A stretch of DNA of 64,000 nt from Rhodothermales bacterium (GCA_039944855.1 JBDUXZ010000005.1:308676-372675), one strand, 5' to 3'. Numbered from the stretch's first letter, positions 1-9,115 are shown. Notes: generated by a model from the sequence alone, not told the origin. A program made the numbers and translations.

Positions 1-127
1 CGACGATTTGCCGCGAGGCGCGGACGCGCCCGGCGTCGGCGCGGAGCGCGCCGAGGCTGCGGTCGAGGTCGGCGTAGACCGAGGCGAGGGTGAGCGGGTG
101 CGAGGGGGCGGCGAGGGTCGGATTCAT
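1..127 (-). CDS. Partial CDS, N-terminus of an unidentified protein
   Basis: An ATG (CAT at 125-127) opens a frame that runs leftward off the window without a stop, giving 42 visible residues beginning MNPTLAAPSHPLTLASVYAD. The codons have the high third-position GC of neighbouring genes. It starts 29 bp after the stop of the methyltransferase gene on the same strand, so the two could be co-transcribed. No motif is recognisable in so short a piece, and the function is unknown. Confidence 0.5.
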   Translation of the reverse strand, partial: MNPTLAAPSHPLTLASVYADLDRSLGALRADAGRVRASRQIV

Positions 128-156
128 GCAGGCAGGAGGCGTAAGACTGCCCGAAT

Positions 157-1632
157 CTAACCCCACGCGCCCTCTCCCGCGACGAGCAGGGCGTCCTCGG
201 CGAGCCGGCAGAGCACGCCGTCGAGGTCGGCCGCCCTCACCGGCTCCGCGACGCCGTTTGCCCCAGCGAGCGCGGCGAGGAGGGCGCTCCGGTCCCGCGT
301 CCCGTCGAGAAGCGGGACAACCCGGCGCGCGACGCCGTCGAGCGGGATCGCCCGGTGCCAGCCGTTCGTCACGACCTCTCCGACCTCCGCCTCTCGCCGC
401 GCCGACGGAAGCGCCTCGGGCTGCGCCGACGGTTCGCTCGCGAGCGCCGGGGCGTGGGCGTGCAGGGAGATGAAGCCATCGGCGTAGAAATCGAGCAGCA
501 TCTGCGCGAGCAGCGTGCCGTCATCGCCGTCGTCGCTCACCGCGCCGTGCAGTGCGTCGAACGCCGTCGCCCGCGGCCACTGCGCGCCGAGGGTTCGGCA
601 CACGGCCTGGGCAAACGGATGTCCCGTCCGAATCGACTTCCCGCCCGCGCTTGCGAACGTCGTCACGCCGTCGTCTTCCGCCACGGCACGGATCGGCGCG
701 GCGACGGTGAGCGAGCGGACGCGCTCCGGGTCGGGTGTCCACTGCGCGTCGGCCTCGGCGCGGCAGAGGAGCGTCTGCCGGAAGAGGCGGTTGCGGAGGA
801 AGTCGAGCATCTGCTCCCGGCGGATCGGGTCGCCTTCGAGCTGGCGGAGTGCGACGCGGGTCGCGGGCGGAAACGTGCGGTCCTGCATCGCGGCGAAATC
901 GGCCTCGGCGAGGTAGCGGAGCCCGTGGCGGCCCGCGTGCTCGGCGACTTCGTGGAAGTAGAACGGCCGGTTGTGCTCGGCGAGGTGGTCGTGGAAGAGG
1001 TGCTGGTCGGTGTACGCGCGGCTCAGCTCGCGTTCCTTTTCGAGGAGCACGCGGTAGTACGAGTCTGCGGGCTGCGCGTCGAGCACGAAGTCGAGGAGGG
1101 CGCGGGCCTGCTGCACCTGCCGCTCAGGCTCGTCGATGCCGGCGATGTGGTACTGCATCATCTCGCGCGTGTGGCGGCGGAGGTGGCCGCCGGGGAGCGC
1201 GTTGTAGCTCACGAACGCCACGCCCTGCGGGGCGAGGCAGCGGGCGATGAGCGCCATCAGCCCCTCGCGCACCGCGTCCGGCACCCACGAATAGACGCCG
1301 TGCGCGACGACGTAGTCGAACGTCCCGAGATCGCCCGCGTCGAGCAGGTCGAGCGCGCGGAGATCGAGGTTCGACACGCCCCACGCCTCGGCCCGCGCCC
1401 GCCCCTCGGCGATCGGCGTCGGCGCGATGTCGATCCCGACGAACGTGCTCTCGGGGAGCGCGAAGGCGGCGGGCAGCAGGCTCGCCCCATCGCCGCAGCC
1501 GACTTCGAGCACGCGGCATGCTGCCACCGGCGCAGGCTCCAGCCCGAAGAGCCGAGCGTGCGTCGCCAGCCGGTCCGGGTGAAGTTGCGGCAGCGCGACG
1601 CTGCGATAGCGGACGCGGTCGTAGGCATGCAT
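157..1632 (-). CDS. SAM-dependent methyltransferase with C-terminal methyltransferase-regulatory domain
   Basis: The product is 491 residues. An SAM-binding Rossmann motif LEVGCGDGASLLPAA lies near residues 42-56, followed by an acidic-loop region (FVGIDIAP). The remaining ~300 residues have the layout of the 'methyltransferase regulatory domain' class, in which a class I methyltransferase is followed by a helical domain and a second partly winged-helix region. The start was set at the ATG at 1632 rather than upstream because homology-like sequence (MHAYDRVRY) begins there and the next gene upstream ends at 1647; a GAGGG-like ribosome site sits about 9 nt before it. It probably follows the YdeI gene in one transcript. 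The substrate cannot be inferred from sequence. Confidence 0.8.
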   Translation of the reverse strand: MHAYDRVRYRSVALPQLHPDRLATHARLFGLEPAPVAACRVLEVGCGDGASLLPAAFALPESTFVGIDIAPTPIAEGRARAEAWGVSNLDLRALDLLDAGDLGTFDYVVAHGVYSWVPDAVREGLMALIARCLAPQGVAFVSYNALPGGHLRRHTREMMQYHIAGIDEPERQVQQARALLDFVLDAQPADSYYRVLLEKERELSRAYTDQHLFHDHLAEHNRPFYFHEVAEHAGRHGLRYLAEADFAAMQDRTFPPATRVALRQLEGDPIRREQMLDFLRNRLFRQTLLCRAEADAQWTPDPERVRSLTVAAPIRAVAEDDGVTTFASAGGKSIRTGHPFAQAVCRTLGAQWPRATAFDALHGAVSDDGDDGTLLAQMLLDFYADGFISLHAHAPALASEPSAQPEALPSARREAEVGEVVTNGWHRAIPLDGVARRVVPLLDGTRDRSALLAALAGANGVAEPVRAADLDGVLCRLAEDALLVAGEGAWG

Positions 1633-1646
1633 ACGTTCAGCCCTCG

Positions 1647-2207
1647 CTAGTAGTAGCTCTCGATCCCGTACCCGAACTGCTTCCCGGCCGCGCACTTGTC
1701 CACGAGATGCGCCAGCCGCTTGGCGAACACGTCAGGCTGCGCCCGCGCTCCGTCGACGTAGGCTGCACGAATCCGCTGATAGGACGGCGACGTGGATTGG
1801 AAGAAGTCCCACGCGCCCGCTTCGCGTTGCAGCGCGGCTCGGATATCGTCCGGGATGTGGAAGTCCTCGGCCCGCACGTCGCACACCGCCTCCGCCACGG
1901 ACGCGACGACGCGGTCCCGGTCGAGCAGTCGGGCCAGGCGCTCTTTGTTCAGCTGCGAGTAGCCGCTCGTCGGCCTCCGCGGTGTGTACCGTTGGGCAAA
2001 GCGTTCGTCGTCGATCCCCTTCCGCGTGCTGTCGATCCACCCGAAGCAGAGCGCTTCTTCGACGGCGTCGTTGTACGGAACGCTCGGCCGCCCGACGTGC
2101 TGCCGGTACGACACGAGCCAGATCTCCGACGTCGTCTCGTGGTGCGCGGCGAGCCATGCGCGCCAGGCCTCGCGGGTCGCCACGTAGAGGGTTTCCGTGA
2201 TGTCCAT
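1647..2207 (-). CDS. YdeI/OmpD-associated family protein
   Basis: The product is 186 residues, with the family signature of an N-terminal domain (WLVSYRQHVGRPSVPYNDAV, then EALCFGWIDS) and a C-terminal helical half with PDDIRAAL. These small cytosolic proteins are widespread, and their biochemical role is not established. The ATG at 2205-2207 overlaps by one base the TGA of the displaced hutU tail copy (2207-2209, ATGA arrangement). This suggests the gene was once translationally coupled to hutU before the 2.2-2.6 kb insertion. Starts further upstream would read through the tail relic and a repeat, so they were rejected. Confidence 0.8.
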   Translation of the reverse strand: MDITETLYVATREAWRAWLAAHHETTSEIWLVSYRQHVGRPSVPYNDAVEEALCFGWIDSTRKGIDDERFAQRYTPRRPTSGYSQLNKERLARLLDRDRVVASVAEAVCDVRAEDFHIPDDIRAALQREAGAWDFFQSTSPSYQRIRAAYVDGARAQPDVFAKRLAHLVDKCAAGKQFGYGIESYY

Positions 2208-2240
2208 CAGCCGTTGATCATCGGGAGGTTGAAGCCGCGC
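2207..2240 (-). repeat. Displaced copy of the hutU 3' end (tail relic)
   Basis: Positions 2211-2227 are identical to 2615-2631 in the 3' end of hutU (CCGTTGATCATCGGGAG on the plus strand), and similarity continues for about 15 further bases. Translated on the minus strand it reads RGFNLPMING then TGA, against [10 protein letters not shown] then TAA in hutU, so even the stop position is conserved. The relic lacks the rest of the gene. It lies immediately before the YdeI start and marks the far border of a ~404-bp insertion carrying the small membrane-protein gene. Confidence 0.8.
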
Positions 2241-2270
2241 TTCGGCATTCGGCGTGCCGGTCCGGTGGGT

Positions 2271-2286
2271 CCCCGCCTGTGCGGGG
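2271..2286. repeat. REP-like hairpin (CCCCGC-CTGT-GCGGGG)
   Basis: A perfect 6-bp GC stem with a 4-nt loop is embedded in GGTGGGT/GGATGAC flanks. Sequence of this type (reading through as PAQAG on the minus strand) is a common dispersed extragenic palindrome in many bacterial genomes. It sits between the hutU tail relic and the inserted small gene. No transposase is nearby. Confidence 0.5.
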
Positions 2287-2349
2287 ATGACTTGGGTAAA
2301 GGTGGAACTGCCTTCGGCATCGCAGTGCATACGTTCGTTGCACCTTCGG

Positions 2350-2601
2350 TCAGTTGGAACGCCCTCCCCAAGATGACACTATTGCATCGAGCCAGAACAC
2401 TGCCAGCAGAAGCGCTGAGAAGACGAGCCAGATCAGCGTCCCGTAAAAGACGAAAGCCAGAATGGAACCGGATGCCCACTCGACCCAACTCGTCTCAACC
2501 GGCCACTCTTGCACAGCAGAGCCTACGGCGGCGATAGTCATCACAACGATCGTAAAGATCCCTGTCCAAAAGACGATCGTAAGAGGTCGAGCTTTCATCA
2601 C
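2350..2601 (-). CDS. Small two-span membrane protein, hypothetical, probably acquired
   Basis: The product is 83 residues with two hydrophobic segments (about residues 7-30 and 46-71) separated by an acidic, Trp-rich loop. I recognise no family. Base composition is visibly lower in GC than the neighbours. It begins 9 bp after the hutU stop in the same direction and is bounded on the far side by a second copy of the hutU 3' end, so it lies inside an inserted segment. Transcription would be by read-through from hutU. The ORF is short, but its amphipathic layout and clean start make it likely real. Confidence 0.6.
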   Translation of the reverse strand: MMKARPLTIVFWTGIFTIVVMTIAAVGSAVQEWPVETSWVEWASGSILAFVFYGTLIWLVFSALLLAVFWLDAIVSSWGGRSN

Positions 2602-2610
2602 GGGAAGTTG

Positions 2611-4272
2611 TTACCCGTTGATCATCGGGAGATCGACGCCGCGCTCGTTGGCGGTGTCGACGGCGAGGTCGTAGCCGGCGTCGGCGTGGCGCATGACGCC
2701 GGTGCCGGGGTCGGCGGTGAGGACGCGGGCGAGGCGGCGCCCGGCGCTCGCGGTGCCGTCGGCGACGCAGACCATCCCGCTGTGGATCGAGTAGCCGATG
2801 CCGACGCCGCCGCCGTGGTGGAGGCTGACCCAACTCGCCCCGCACGCCGTGTTGAGGAGCGCGTTGAGGAGCGGCCAGTCGGCAATCGCGTCGGAGCCGT
2901 CCTTCATCGCCTCGGTCTCGCGGTTCGGGCTCGCGACGGAGCCGGTGTCGAGGTGGTCGCGGCCGATCACGAGCGGGGCCTCGACTTTCCCTTTCTCGAC
3001 GAGCCAGTTGAAGCGCTCCCCCATCTCGGCGCGCTCGCCGTATTCGAGCCAGCAGATCCGCGCCGGCAGGCCCTGGAAGTGGACCTTCGCCTGCGCCTTA
3101 CGAATCCACCGCGCGAGCGCCTCGTTCTCGGGGAAGGTGTCGAGCACGGCCGCGTCGGTCGCCGCGATGTCGGCGGGGTTGCCGGAGAGGGCGGCCCAGC
3201 GGAACGGGCCGGAGCCCTTGCAGAAGAGCGGGCGGATGAACTCCGGCACGAAGCCGGGGATCTCGAACGCCTCCGTCATCCCCCGGTGGTCGGCGACCTG
3301 CCCGCGGAGGTTGTTGCCGTAGTCGAACACGACGGCGCCCTCGCGTTGTAGCGCCAGCATCGCCTCGACGTGGCGCTGCATCGAGTCGAGCACGGCAGCA
3401 TCATAGCCTTCGGCATCGCGCGTGCGAAAGTCCTCGGCCTCGTCCAGTGCATAGCCCGCCGGGATATAGCCGACGCGGAGGTCGTGCGCGCTCGTCTGGT
3501 CGGTGACGACATCGGGCACGACGCCGCGCCGCACGAGTTCGGGCAGCACCTCGGCGACGTTCCCGACGAGCCCGACGGAGAGCGCCTCGCCCTTCCGCTT
3601 CGCATCGAGCACGGCGTCGAGCGCGGCGTCGAGGTCGGTCTCGATCCGGTCGCAGTAGCCGGTCTCGACGCGCCGCTCGATCCGCACCGGGTCCACGTCG
3701 ATGCCGAGGAAGGCCGCGCCGTTCATCGTCGCCGCGAGCGGCTGCGCGCCGCCCATCCCGCCGAGCCCGGCCGTGACGACAAGCCGGCCCGCGAGCGAGC
3801 CGTCGAAGTGCTGCCGCGCGCACTCGGCGAAGGTCTCGTACGTCCCCTGCAGGATGCCCTGCGTGCCGATGTAGATCCACGAGCCCGCCGTCATCTGCCC
3901 GTACATCGTCAGCCCGAGCGCTTCGAGGCGGCGGAACTCGCTCCACGTCGCCCACTTCGGCACGAGGTGGCTGTTGGCGATGAGCACGCGTGGCGCCTCG
4001 TCGTGCGTGCGGAAGACACCGACGGGCTTCCCGCTCTGCACCAGCAGCGTTTCGTCGTTCTCCAGCCGCCGCAGCGTCTCGACGATCTTGTGGAAGCTCG
4101 GCCAGTCGCGCGCCGCCTTCCCGCTGCCGCCGTAGACGATGAGGTTCTCGGGCCGCTCGGCGACGGCCGGGTCGAGGTTGTTCATCAGCATGCGGAGGGC
4201 GGCCTCCTGATGCCAGCCTTTGCACGAGAGCGTGGTCCCGCGCGGGGCACGGACAGTGACAGCGGTTTCCAT
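2611..4272 (-). CDS. hutU: Urocanate hydratase (urocanase)
   Basis: HutU adds water to urocanate to give imidazolone propionate in histidine degradation, using tightly bound NAD+. The 553-residue length is typical. Recognisable blocks include [18 protein letters not shown] and [12 protein letters not shown] at the N-terminus, the NAD-binding [12 protein letters not shown], and [15 protein letters not shown] with the conserved cysteine, ending LPMING. The ATG at 4272 starts the protein as [12 protein letters not shown], matching the family start; the upstream extension reads into a palindromic repeat. No other hut gene is in the window, so the rest of the pathway must be elsewhere. Its 3' end is duplicated at 2207-2240. 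Confidence 0.97.
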   Translation of the reverse strand: METAVTVRAPRGTTLSCKGWHQEAALRMLMNNLDPAVAERPENLIVYGGSGKAARDWPSFHKIVETLRRLENDETLLVQSGKPVGVFRTHDEAPRVLIANSHLVPKWATWSEFRRLEALGLTMYGQMTAGSWIYIGTQGILQGTYETFAECARQHFDGSLAGRLVVTAGLGGMGGAQPLAATMNGAAFLGIDVDPVRIERRVETGYCDRIETDLDAALDAVLDAKRKGEALSVGLVGNVAEVLPELVRRGVVPDVVTDQTSAHDLRVGYIPAGYALDEAEDFRTRDAEGYDAAVLDSMQRHVEAMLALQREGAVVFDYGNNLRGQVADHRGMTEAFEIPGFVPEFIRPLFCKGSGPFRWAALSGNPADIAATDAAVLDTFPENEALARWIRKAQAKVHFQGLPARICWLEYGERAEMGERFNWLVEKGKVEAPLVIGRDHLDTGSVASPNRETEAMKDGSDAIADWPLLNALLNTACGASWVSLHHGGGVGIGYSIHSGMVCVADGTASAGRRLARVLTADPGTGVMRHADAGYDLAVDTANERGVDLPMING

Positions 4273-4312
4273 CGGAGAATGGGAATTTGCGAGGAGGTAG
4301 GCTGGAAGGTAG

Positions 4313-4332
4313 AGACGCAGCATGCTGCGTCT
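4313..4332. repeat. 20-bp perfect palindrome, copy 1
   Basis: AGACGCAGCATGCTGCGTCT is a perfect 20-bp palindrome between the MBL/rhodanese gene and hutU. The identical 20-mer recurs at 22331-22350 between two other genes. The outer bases GTA/TAC extend the symmetry here. It could act as a transcript hairpin or a REP-like element; no function is shown. Confidence 0.75.
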
Positions 4333-4371
4333 GTACGGGATGGCGTGTCTGTACGGCGTAGCGATGCCGGG

Positions 4372-5811
4372 TCAGTGCGCGCCCGCTTCGACGCCCTCCT
4401 GCCGGTGGCGCTCCTTCCAGTTCTCGAACGCGTCGTCGACGTAGGCGACGCAGAACCCGTGCGCGGCGAGGAGCGCGCTCGCGACGGCGCTGCGGACGCC
4501 GCTCTGGCAGTGGACGAGCAACGTCTTGTCGCGCGGCAGCTCGTCGAGCCGGTCGAGGAGGCGGACGTGGGGGATGTGGATCGCGCCAGGGAGATGCTTC
4601 TGGTCCCACTCCTCCTGCCGCCGCACGTCGAGCACGGCGGCGTTCGTGTAGTGGCGGCGGCCATCGACCTCATCGAAGTCGATCGTTTTGAGCATATTCA
4701 GCTTGTCGTTCCCGTCGCCGTAGCTCTCCAGCGTGCGGGGCTCGATCACGCCGCGCACGTCGTCGAGCCCGATGCGGACGAGGGCGCGGACGGCTTCCTC
4801 CGCCCGTTCGTGCTCCACAACGAGGTAGATCGGCGTGCCGGCCGGGACGTACGAGCCGGCGACCGTCGGGAAGCTGTCGTCGAGCGGGGCGAGGAGCGAT
4901 GCGGGGAGGTGCCCGCGCACGAACACGCTCCGCGGTCGCGTGTCGATCACGACGCAGTCGTCGCACCCGCACAGCGTGCCGAGCGCGGAGGCCATCATCG
5001 AGCGGGGCCGGGGGAGCGCGCCGAGGAGCGACGGTCCCTGCTTGTTCTGCCGCTTCATCCGGGCGAAGTAGAGCGGCGGCTCGGGCTGCCCTTCGAGGAT
5101 CTCTTTAACGAAGGCGTCTTCCCCCTCCTTTGCCGCCTGCACGGCCGCATTGAACTTCATTTCATAGCCGAGGGTCGACTGCGGGACTGCGCCGAGCGCT
5201 TTGCCGCACGCGCTGCCCGCGCCGTGGCCGGGCCAGATCTGGAGGAAGTCCGGCAACCCCTTCAGCTTCTGCAACGAGTCGAACAGCTCGTGGGCCGCGG
5301 GCTCCTGCGCGCCCTCCTGTCCCGCCGCCGTCTCCAGCAAGTCCGGCCGGCCGAGGTCGCCGACGAACACGAAGTCGCCGGAGGCGAGGCCGAGGGGTTC
5401 GTCCGCCCCGCCGCCCTCGTCGGTGATGAGGAAGCTGAGGTGCTCGGGCGTGTGGCCCGGCGTGTGGACGGCTTTGATCTTGATGTTGCCCACCGCGAAG
5501 GTGTCGCCGTCGCGGAGCAGCTCCACATCGTAGCCCTTGCCCCATCCATAGGTCCAGTCCGGCCCGCCCTCGCCGGAGAGGTAGACCTTCACGCCGTGCT
5601 GCTTGGCGAACTCGCGCGCGCCCGAGAGGAAGTCGGCGTGGATGTGCGTCTCGGCGACGGCCGTGATCGTCAGCCCCTCGGCTCCGGCCGCTTCGACGTA
5701 GCGGTCGATGTCGCGCTCGGGGTCGATGACGAGCGCGGTCTTCGTCTTCTGGCAGCCGATGAGGTAGGCGTACTGGGCGAGGTGCGGGTCGAAGATCTGT
5801 CGGAACAGCAT
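4372..5811 (-). CDS. MBL-fold hydrolase fused to rhodanese domains (ETHE1/persulfide-dioxygenase-like)
   Basis: The product is 479 residues. The N-terminal ~240 residues form a metallo-beta-lactamase fold with metal-binding THIHADF (near residue 54), HTPGHTPEHLSF, GDLGRPDL and WPGHGAG, as in the sulfur dioxygenase/ETHE1-like group. Two rhodanese-like domains follow. The first lacks the catalytic cysteine, while the second has LLVHCQSGVRSA with the CxxGxR active loop. A role in persulfide or sulfane-sulfur handling in the cytosol is therefore likely. The ATG at 5811 (MLFRQIFDPHL) matches the family start. A TTTACCC-type inverted repeat separates it from mazG upstream. Confidence 0.88.
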   Translation of the reverse strand: MLFRQIFDPHLAQYAYLIGCQKTKTALVIDPERDIDRYVEAAGAEGLTITAVAETHIHADFLSGAREFAKQHGVKVYLSGEGGPDWTYGWGKGYDVELLRDGDTFAVGNIKIKAVHTPGHTPEHLSFLITDEGGGADEPLGLASGDFVFVGDLGRPDLLETAAGQEGAQEPAAHELFDSLQKLKGLPDFLQIWPGHGAGSACGKALGAVPQSTLGYEMKFNAAVQAAKEGEDAFVKEILEGQPEPPLYFARMKRQNKQGPSLLGALPRPRSMMASALGTLCGCDDCVVIDTRPRSVFVRGHLPASLLAPLDDSFPTVAGSYVPAGTPIYLVVEHERAEEAVRALVRIGLDDVRGVIEPRTLESYGDGNDKLNMLKTIDFDEVDGRRHYTNAAVLDVRRQEEWDQKHLPGAIHIPHVRLLDRLDELPRDKTLLVHCQSGVRSAVASALLAAHGFCVAYVDDAFENWKERHRQEGVEAGAH

Positions 5812-5816
5812 GGCGG

Positions 5817-5909
5817 AAAGGGTAAAGGGTGAGGGGTAAAGGGTAAAGAAACGGAGTCGGGCCGGCAACGTGGGTCGCGCTGTTTTTACGCTTTACCCTC
5901 TCCCCTTTC
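5817..5909. repeat. Dispersed inverted repeat, AAAGGGTAAAGGGTGAGGGG family, copy 1
   Basis: The left arm begins AAAGGGTAAAGGGTGAGGGG at 5817, and a complementary pyrimidine arm (CTTTACCCTCTCCCCTTTC) lies at 5891-5909, with ~47 bp between. The same arrangement occurs at 40423-40507. The right arm encodes the last residues and the stop of mazG, so the element has landed across a gene end. It resembles a small non-autonomous element or attenuator hairpin. Confidence 0.65.
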
Positions 5910-6740
5910 TCTGTCTTTCGCCTCGTCCCAGTACCGGTCCATCTCCGCGAGGTCGGCGTCGGCGAAGGTCCGTTCCTGCTCGGCGAGGCGGGCCTCGACG
6001 TGCTGGAACCGGCGTTGGAACTTGTCAAGCGTGCGGCGGAGGGCGTTCTCCGGGTTCACATCCGTGAAGCGGGCGTAGTTGACGAGGGCAAAGAGCACGT
6101 CGCCGAACTCGTCCTCGCGTTCCTCCGGCGTCGCCCCCCGCTCGACGAGGGCGCGGAGCTCGCGGACCTCCTCCTCCACCTTGTCCCACGCCCCGGCCGC
6201 CTCGGGGAAGTCGAAGCCGACGCCGGCCGCTTTCTCCTGCACGCGCTGGGCGCGGAGGAGCGCCGGCAGCTGGCGCGGCACGCCGTCGAGCGTCGAGCGC
6301 CGCGCGACAGGGCGCCCGGCGGCGGCGCGCTCCTGCTGCTTGATCTGCTCCCAGTTGCGCAGCACCTCGCCCGTGCCCGACACGGTGGTATCGCCGAACA
6401 CGTGCGGGTGCCGGCGGACGAGCTTCTCCATCTCGAAGCGGATCACATCCTCGAGCGTGAACGCGCCCGTCGTCGTCTCGGCGATCTCGGCGTGGAAGAC
6501 GACGTGGAGCAGGAGGTCGCCGAGCTCGCCCTTCAGCTCGTCCCAGTCGCCCTCGTCGATGGCGTCGAGGGCTTCGTAGGCCTCCTCGATGAGCAGGTGC
6601 TTGACCGACTCGTGCGTCTGCTCGCGGTCCCACGGGCACTCGCGGCGGAGGCGGCGGACGACGGCGACAAAGTCGGCGTAGAGGTCGGGGACCGCGGCGG
6701 CGCGGTCTTCGGCCGTGAGGCCGAGGGTGGGAACGTTCAC
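5886..6740 (-). CDS. mazG: Nucleoside triphosphate pyrophosphohydrolase
   Basis: MazG hydrolyses (d)NTPs to NMP and PPi, cleaning nucleotide pools and modulating ppGpp responses. The 284-residue product contains two MazG domains. The first has ECPWDREQTHES and the metal-binding EE..E pattern in LLIEEAYEALDAI and GELGDLLLHVVFHAE. The second has EEEVRELRA and EREDEFGDVLFALVNYAR. The start was placed at the GTG at 6740 (VNVPTLGLTAED), as there is no good ATG near the conserved N-terminus; this is uncertain by some tens of codons. The C-terminal RERGEGKA and stop fall in a dispersed repeat. Confidence 0.92.
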   Translation of the reverse strand: MNVPTLGLTAEDRAAAVPDLYADFVAVVRRLRRECPWDREQTHESVKHLLIEEAYEALDAIDEGDWDELKGELGDLLLHVVFHAEIAETTTGAFTLEDVIRFEMEKLVRRHPHVFGDTTVSGTGEVLRNWEQIKQQERAAAGRPVARRSTLDGVPRQLPALLRAQRVQEKAAGVGFDFPEAAGAWDKVEEEVRELRALVERGATPEEREDEFGDVLFALVNYARFTDVNPENALRRTLDKFQRRFQHVEARLAEQERTFADADLAEMDRYWDEAKDRERGEGKA

Positions 6741-6863
6741 GAGGATCGAAGGCGGGCGGCGGAGGGTGGGAGGCCCCGAATCTACTGAGGCGAGAGCGAT
6801 GCGGCTCGGCCGCGCGGTATGACGCAGGGCTGACACTGTGGATAATTAAACTGAGCGCGGGAG

Positions 6864-6893
6864 TTACAGAGGGCCCGGCCCGCTGTCTATACT
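6864..6893 (+). promoter_or_regulatory. Candidate promoter for ssb
   Basis: TTACAG (6864-6869) and TATACT (6888-6893) are separated by 18 bp, resembling a sigma-70-type promoter. They lie about 100 nt upstream of the ssb start in a 249-bp intergenic region between divergent mazG and ssb. The pairing is visible in the sequence; activity is inferred. Confidence 0.45.
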
Positions 6894-6989
6894 CCCAGCC
6901 GGCCGCGAGGCCGCACCGACCAGGCCGACAGACCCTCTCCGAGGCGCGTCGGCGGAATCATGTATCCAACCCAGTAAGGAGGCCATCCT

Positions 6990-7496
6990 ATGGCACGCTC
7001 AGTCAACAAAGTCATCCTCATCGGCAACCTCGGCCAGGACCCCGAGCTCCGCTACACCGGCAGCGGCACGGCCGTCTGCAACCTCCGCCTCGCCACGAAC
7101 GAGAGCTACAAGGACTCCAACGGCGAGCTCGTCGAGAAGACCGAGTGGCACAGCGTCGTCGCGTGGGCGCGGCTCGCGGAGATCTGCGGGGAGTACCTCA
7201 AGAAGGGCTCCCAGGTCTACTTCGAGGGCTCGCTCCAGACCCGCCAGTGGGAAGACAAGGACGGGCAGACGCGGTACACCACCGAGATCAAGGCCCGCGA
7301 GATGATGATGCTCGACTCGAAGGGCGGCAGCGGTGGAGGCAGCTACGACTCGTCGAACGAGTACGATCAGACGCGCTCCTCCGGCGGCGGCGGCTACCAG
7401 CAGCGCCCGCAGTCCCGTCCGCAGCAGCAGCGTCAACCCCAAACCCAGGGCGGCGGCAACGACCCCTTCGGTCCCGACGACGACCTGCCCTTCTGA
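6990..7496 (+). CDS. ssb: Single-stranded DNA-binding protein
   Basis: SSB coats single-stranded DNA during replication, repair and recombination. The 168-residue protein has the OB fold over residues 1-110 ([19 protein letters not shown], then [21 protein letters not shown] and [18 protein letters not shown]). A glycine/glutamine-rich linker follows, then the acidic C-terminal tip DDDLPF that recruits partner proteins. A strong TAAGGAGG ribosome site at 6975-6982, 7 nt before the ATG, is one of the best in the window. A perfect terminator follows at 7532, so it is probably monocistronic. Confidence 0.97.
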   Translation: MARSVNKVILIGNLGQDPELRYTGSGTAVCNLRLATNESYKDSNGELVEKTEWHSVVAWARLAEICGEYLKKGSQVYFEGSLQTRQWEDKDGQTRYTTEIKAREMMMLDSKGGSGGGSYDSSNEYDQTRSSGGGGYQQRPQSRPQQQRQPQTQGGGNDPFGPDDDLPF

Positions 7497-7531
7497 GGCA
7501 CCGCCGGTACGACCTACGGCATGCGTTGAGC

Positions 7532-7563
7532 GAGGCGGCGGCTTTCGAGCCGCCGCCTCTTTT
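7532..7563 (+). terminator. Rho-independent terminator of ssb
   Basis: A perfect 12-bp stem (GAGGCGGCGGCT / AGCCGCCGCCTC) closes on a TTCG tetraloop and is followed by TTTT. It lies 35 bp after the ssb stop codon. Confidence 0.92.
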
Positions 7564-7720
7564 CATTCGCTCCCCACCACCGTCAGGGTCTCCGCCACCC
7601 TCCGGGACCGTACCTCGCGGAAACCCGTATATTTCCGCATCCGCCAGTCCGGCCACCTCCACCCTGGCCCCGCACTGCACCACCTGCCTGTCTCACCAGC
7701 CGAGGGCTCCCTCACCCACC

Positions 7721-9115
7721 TTGGACCCTGACGCTAGTAGCCCCCTCGTGGGGCTCCTCCTGTTGCTCTGGCCCATCGCCTCTGGAGCCGCGACCGTCGC
7801 CACCGAAGGGGCGGTCTTCGTCCTCCTGCTCGTCCTCTCCGCCTTCTTCTCGGGCTCGGAGGTGGCGCTCTTCTCGCTCACCGACAGCGACCGCCAAGGG
7901 CTGCGCGAGGACGGCAGCGCCGGCGCGAAGCGCGTGATGGCGATGCTGGAGCGGCCGCGCCGCCTCCTCATCTCCATCCTCATCCTCAACAACCTCGTCA
8001 ATGTCGCCGCGGCGATCCTGGCGACGGTGCTGACGGGGCAGGCGGCCGTAGCCTACGGCCTCGACCAGACCCCGTGGGGCACGGAGATCCTCTTCGTCTT
8101 CCAGGTGGTGGTGCTGACGTTCCTGCTCCTCGTGCTCAGCGAGATCACGCCGAAACTCATCGCCACGCAGCAGAACCGGTGGTGGGCCACGTTCTTTTCG
8201 CGCCCGCTCTACGTTCTCTTCCGCGTGCTCTACCCCGTTTCCGACCTCCTCGCGCGCGGGATGGACCTCATCCAGCACCGATTCCGCACCTCCGCGCCCG
8301 TCATCTCGAACGAGGATCTCAAGACGCTCGCGAACCTCGGCGAGGCCGAGGGCACCCTCGAGGAGGAGGAGCGCGCGCTGATCCACTCGATCGTCGAGTT
8401 CGGCGAGACGGCCGTGCGCGAGGTGATGCTCAGCCGCGTCGACGTCCACGCCCTCGCCGACACGGCATCGCTCGAAGAAGCCCTCACGCTGATCCGCGAG
8501 ACGGGCCACTCCCGCTTCCCCCTCTTCCGCGAGCACCTCGACAACATCCTCGGCATCCTCTACGCCAAGGACCTCATCCCTCTCCTCGAAGAGGACGAGG
8601 CCCGCGCCTTCGGCAGTCAGCCCTCCGACTGGGAGCGGATCGCTCGCCCTGCCAAGTTCGTCCCGCTCAGCCGTCCGCTCGACGACATGCTCGCCGACTT
8701 CCAGAACTCGAACACCCACATCGCCGTCGTGGTGGACGAGTACGGCGGGACGGCCGGCATCGTCACGCTCGAAGACATCCTCGAAGAGATCGTAGGCGAG
8801 ATCCGCGACGAGCACGACCAGCCCGAGCCGCTCCCCTTCGAGCGCGTCGGTCCGCACAGCTTCCGCGTCGACGCCGGGATCAACCTCGACGACCTCGTCG
8901 AGGGGCTGGAACTGGAGGTCGACACGGAGGAGTTCGACTTCGAGACGCTCGGCGGGCTGATCTACCACCTCACGGGCGAGATCCCATCCGAGGGCGACGT
9001 CGTCGAGTTCGGACCGCACACGATCCGCGTCGAGATCGTCGACAACAACCGGATCAAGCAGGTGCTCTTGGAGGTGACGCCGCGCCCGGTCGAGGCTGAG
9101 GGCGACGAGGAGTAG
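7721..9115 (+). CDS. CNNM/CorC-HlyC family transmembrane protein (DUF21, CBS pair, CorC domain)
   Basis: The product is 464 residues if the TTG at 7721 is used ([11 protein letters not shown]); a GTG at 7748 is the alternative. Three to four membrane segments in a DUF21 domain come first ([20 protein letters not shown], then [17 protein letters not shown]). A CBS-domain pair follows ([40 protein letters not shown]), then a C-terminal CorC/HlyC domain ([11 protein letters not shown]). The family is implicated in Mg2+ or other divalent-cation efflux and is often misnamed haemolysin. A weak TATATTTC motif at about 7630 could be the promoter. It is followed by a 135-bp gap before the transporter gene. 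Confidence 0.9.
   Translation: MDPDASSPLVGLLLLLWPIASGAATVATEGAVFVLLLVLSAFFSGSEVALFSLTDSDRQGLREDGSAGAKRVMAMLERPRRLLISILILNNLVNVAAAILATVLTGQAAVAYGLDQTPWGTEILFVFQVVVLTFLLLVLSEITPKLIATQQNRWWATFFSRPLYVLFRVLYPVSDLLARGMDLIQHRFRTSAPVISNEDLKTLANLGEAEGTLEEEERALIHSIVEFGETAVREVMLSRVDVHALADTASLEEALTLIRETGHSRFPLFREHLDNILGILYAKDLIPLLEEDEARAFGSQPSDWERIARPAKFVPLSRPLDDMLADFQNSNTHIAVVVDEYGGTAGIVTLEDILEEIVGEIRDEHDQPEPLPFERVGPHSFRVDAGINLDDLVEGLELEVDTEEFDFETLGGLIYHLTGEIPSEGDVVEFGPHTIRVEIVDNNRIKQVLLEVTPRPVEAEGDEE

Noticed and set aside
3370..5832. Long plus-strand ORF (820 codons) opposite hutU and the MBL/rhodanese gene
   Set aside because: It is antisense to two clearly identified genes and has no recognisable domain.
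7145..7720. N-terminal extension of the CNNM/CorC gene back into ssb
   Set aside because: It overlaps ssb in another frame and crosses a perfect terminator; the conserved protein begins at about 7721-7748.
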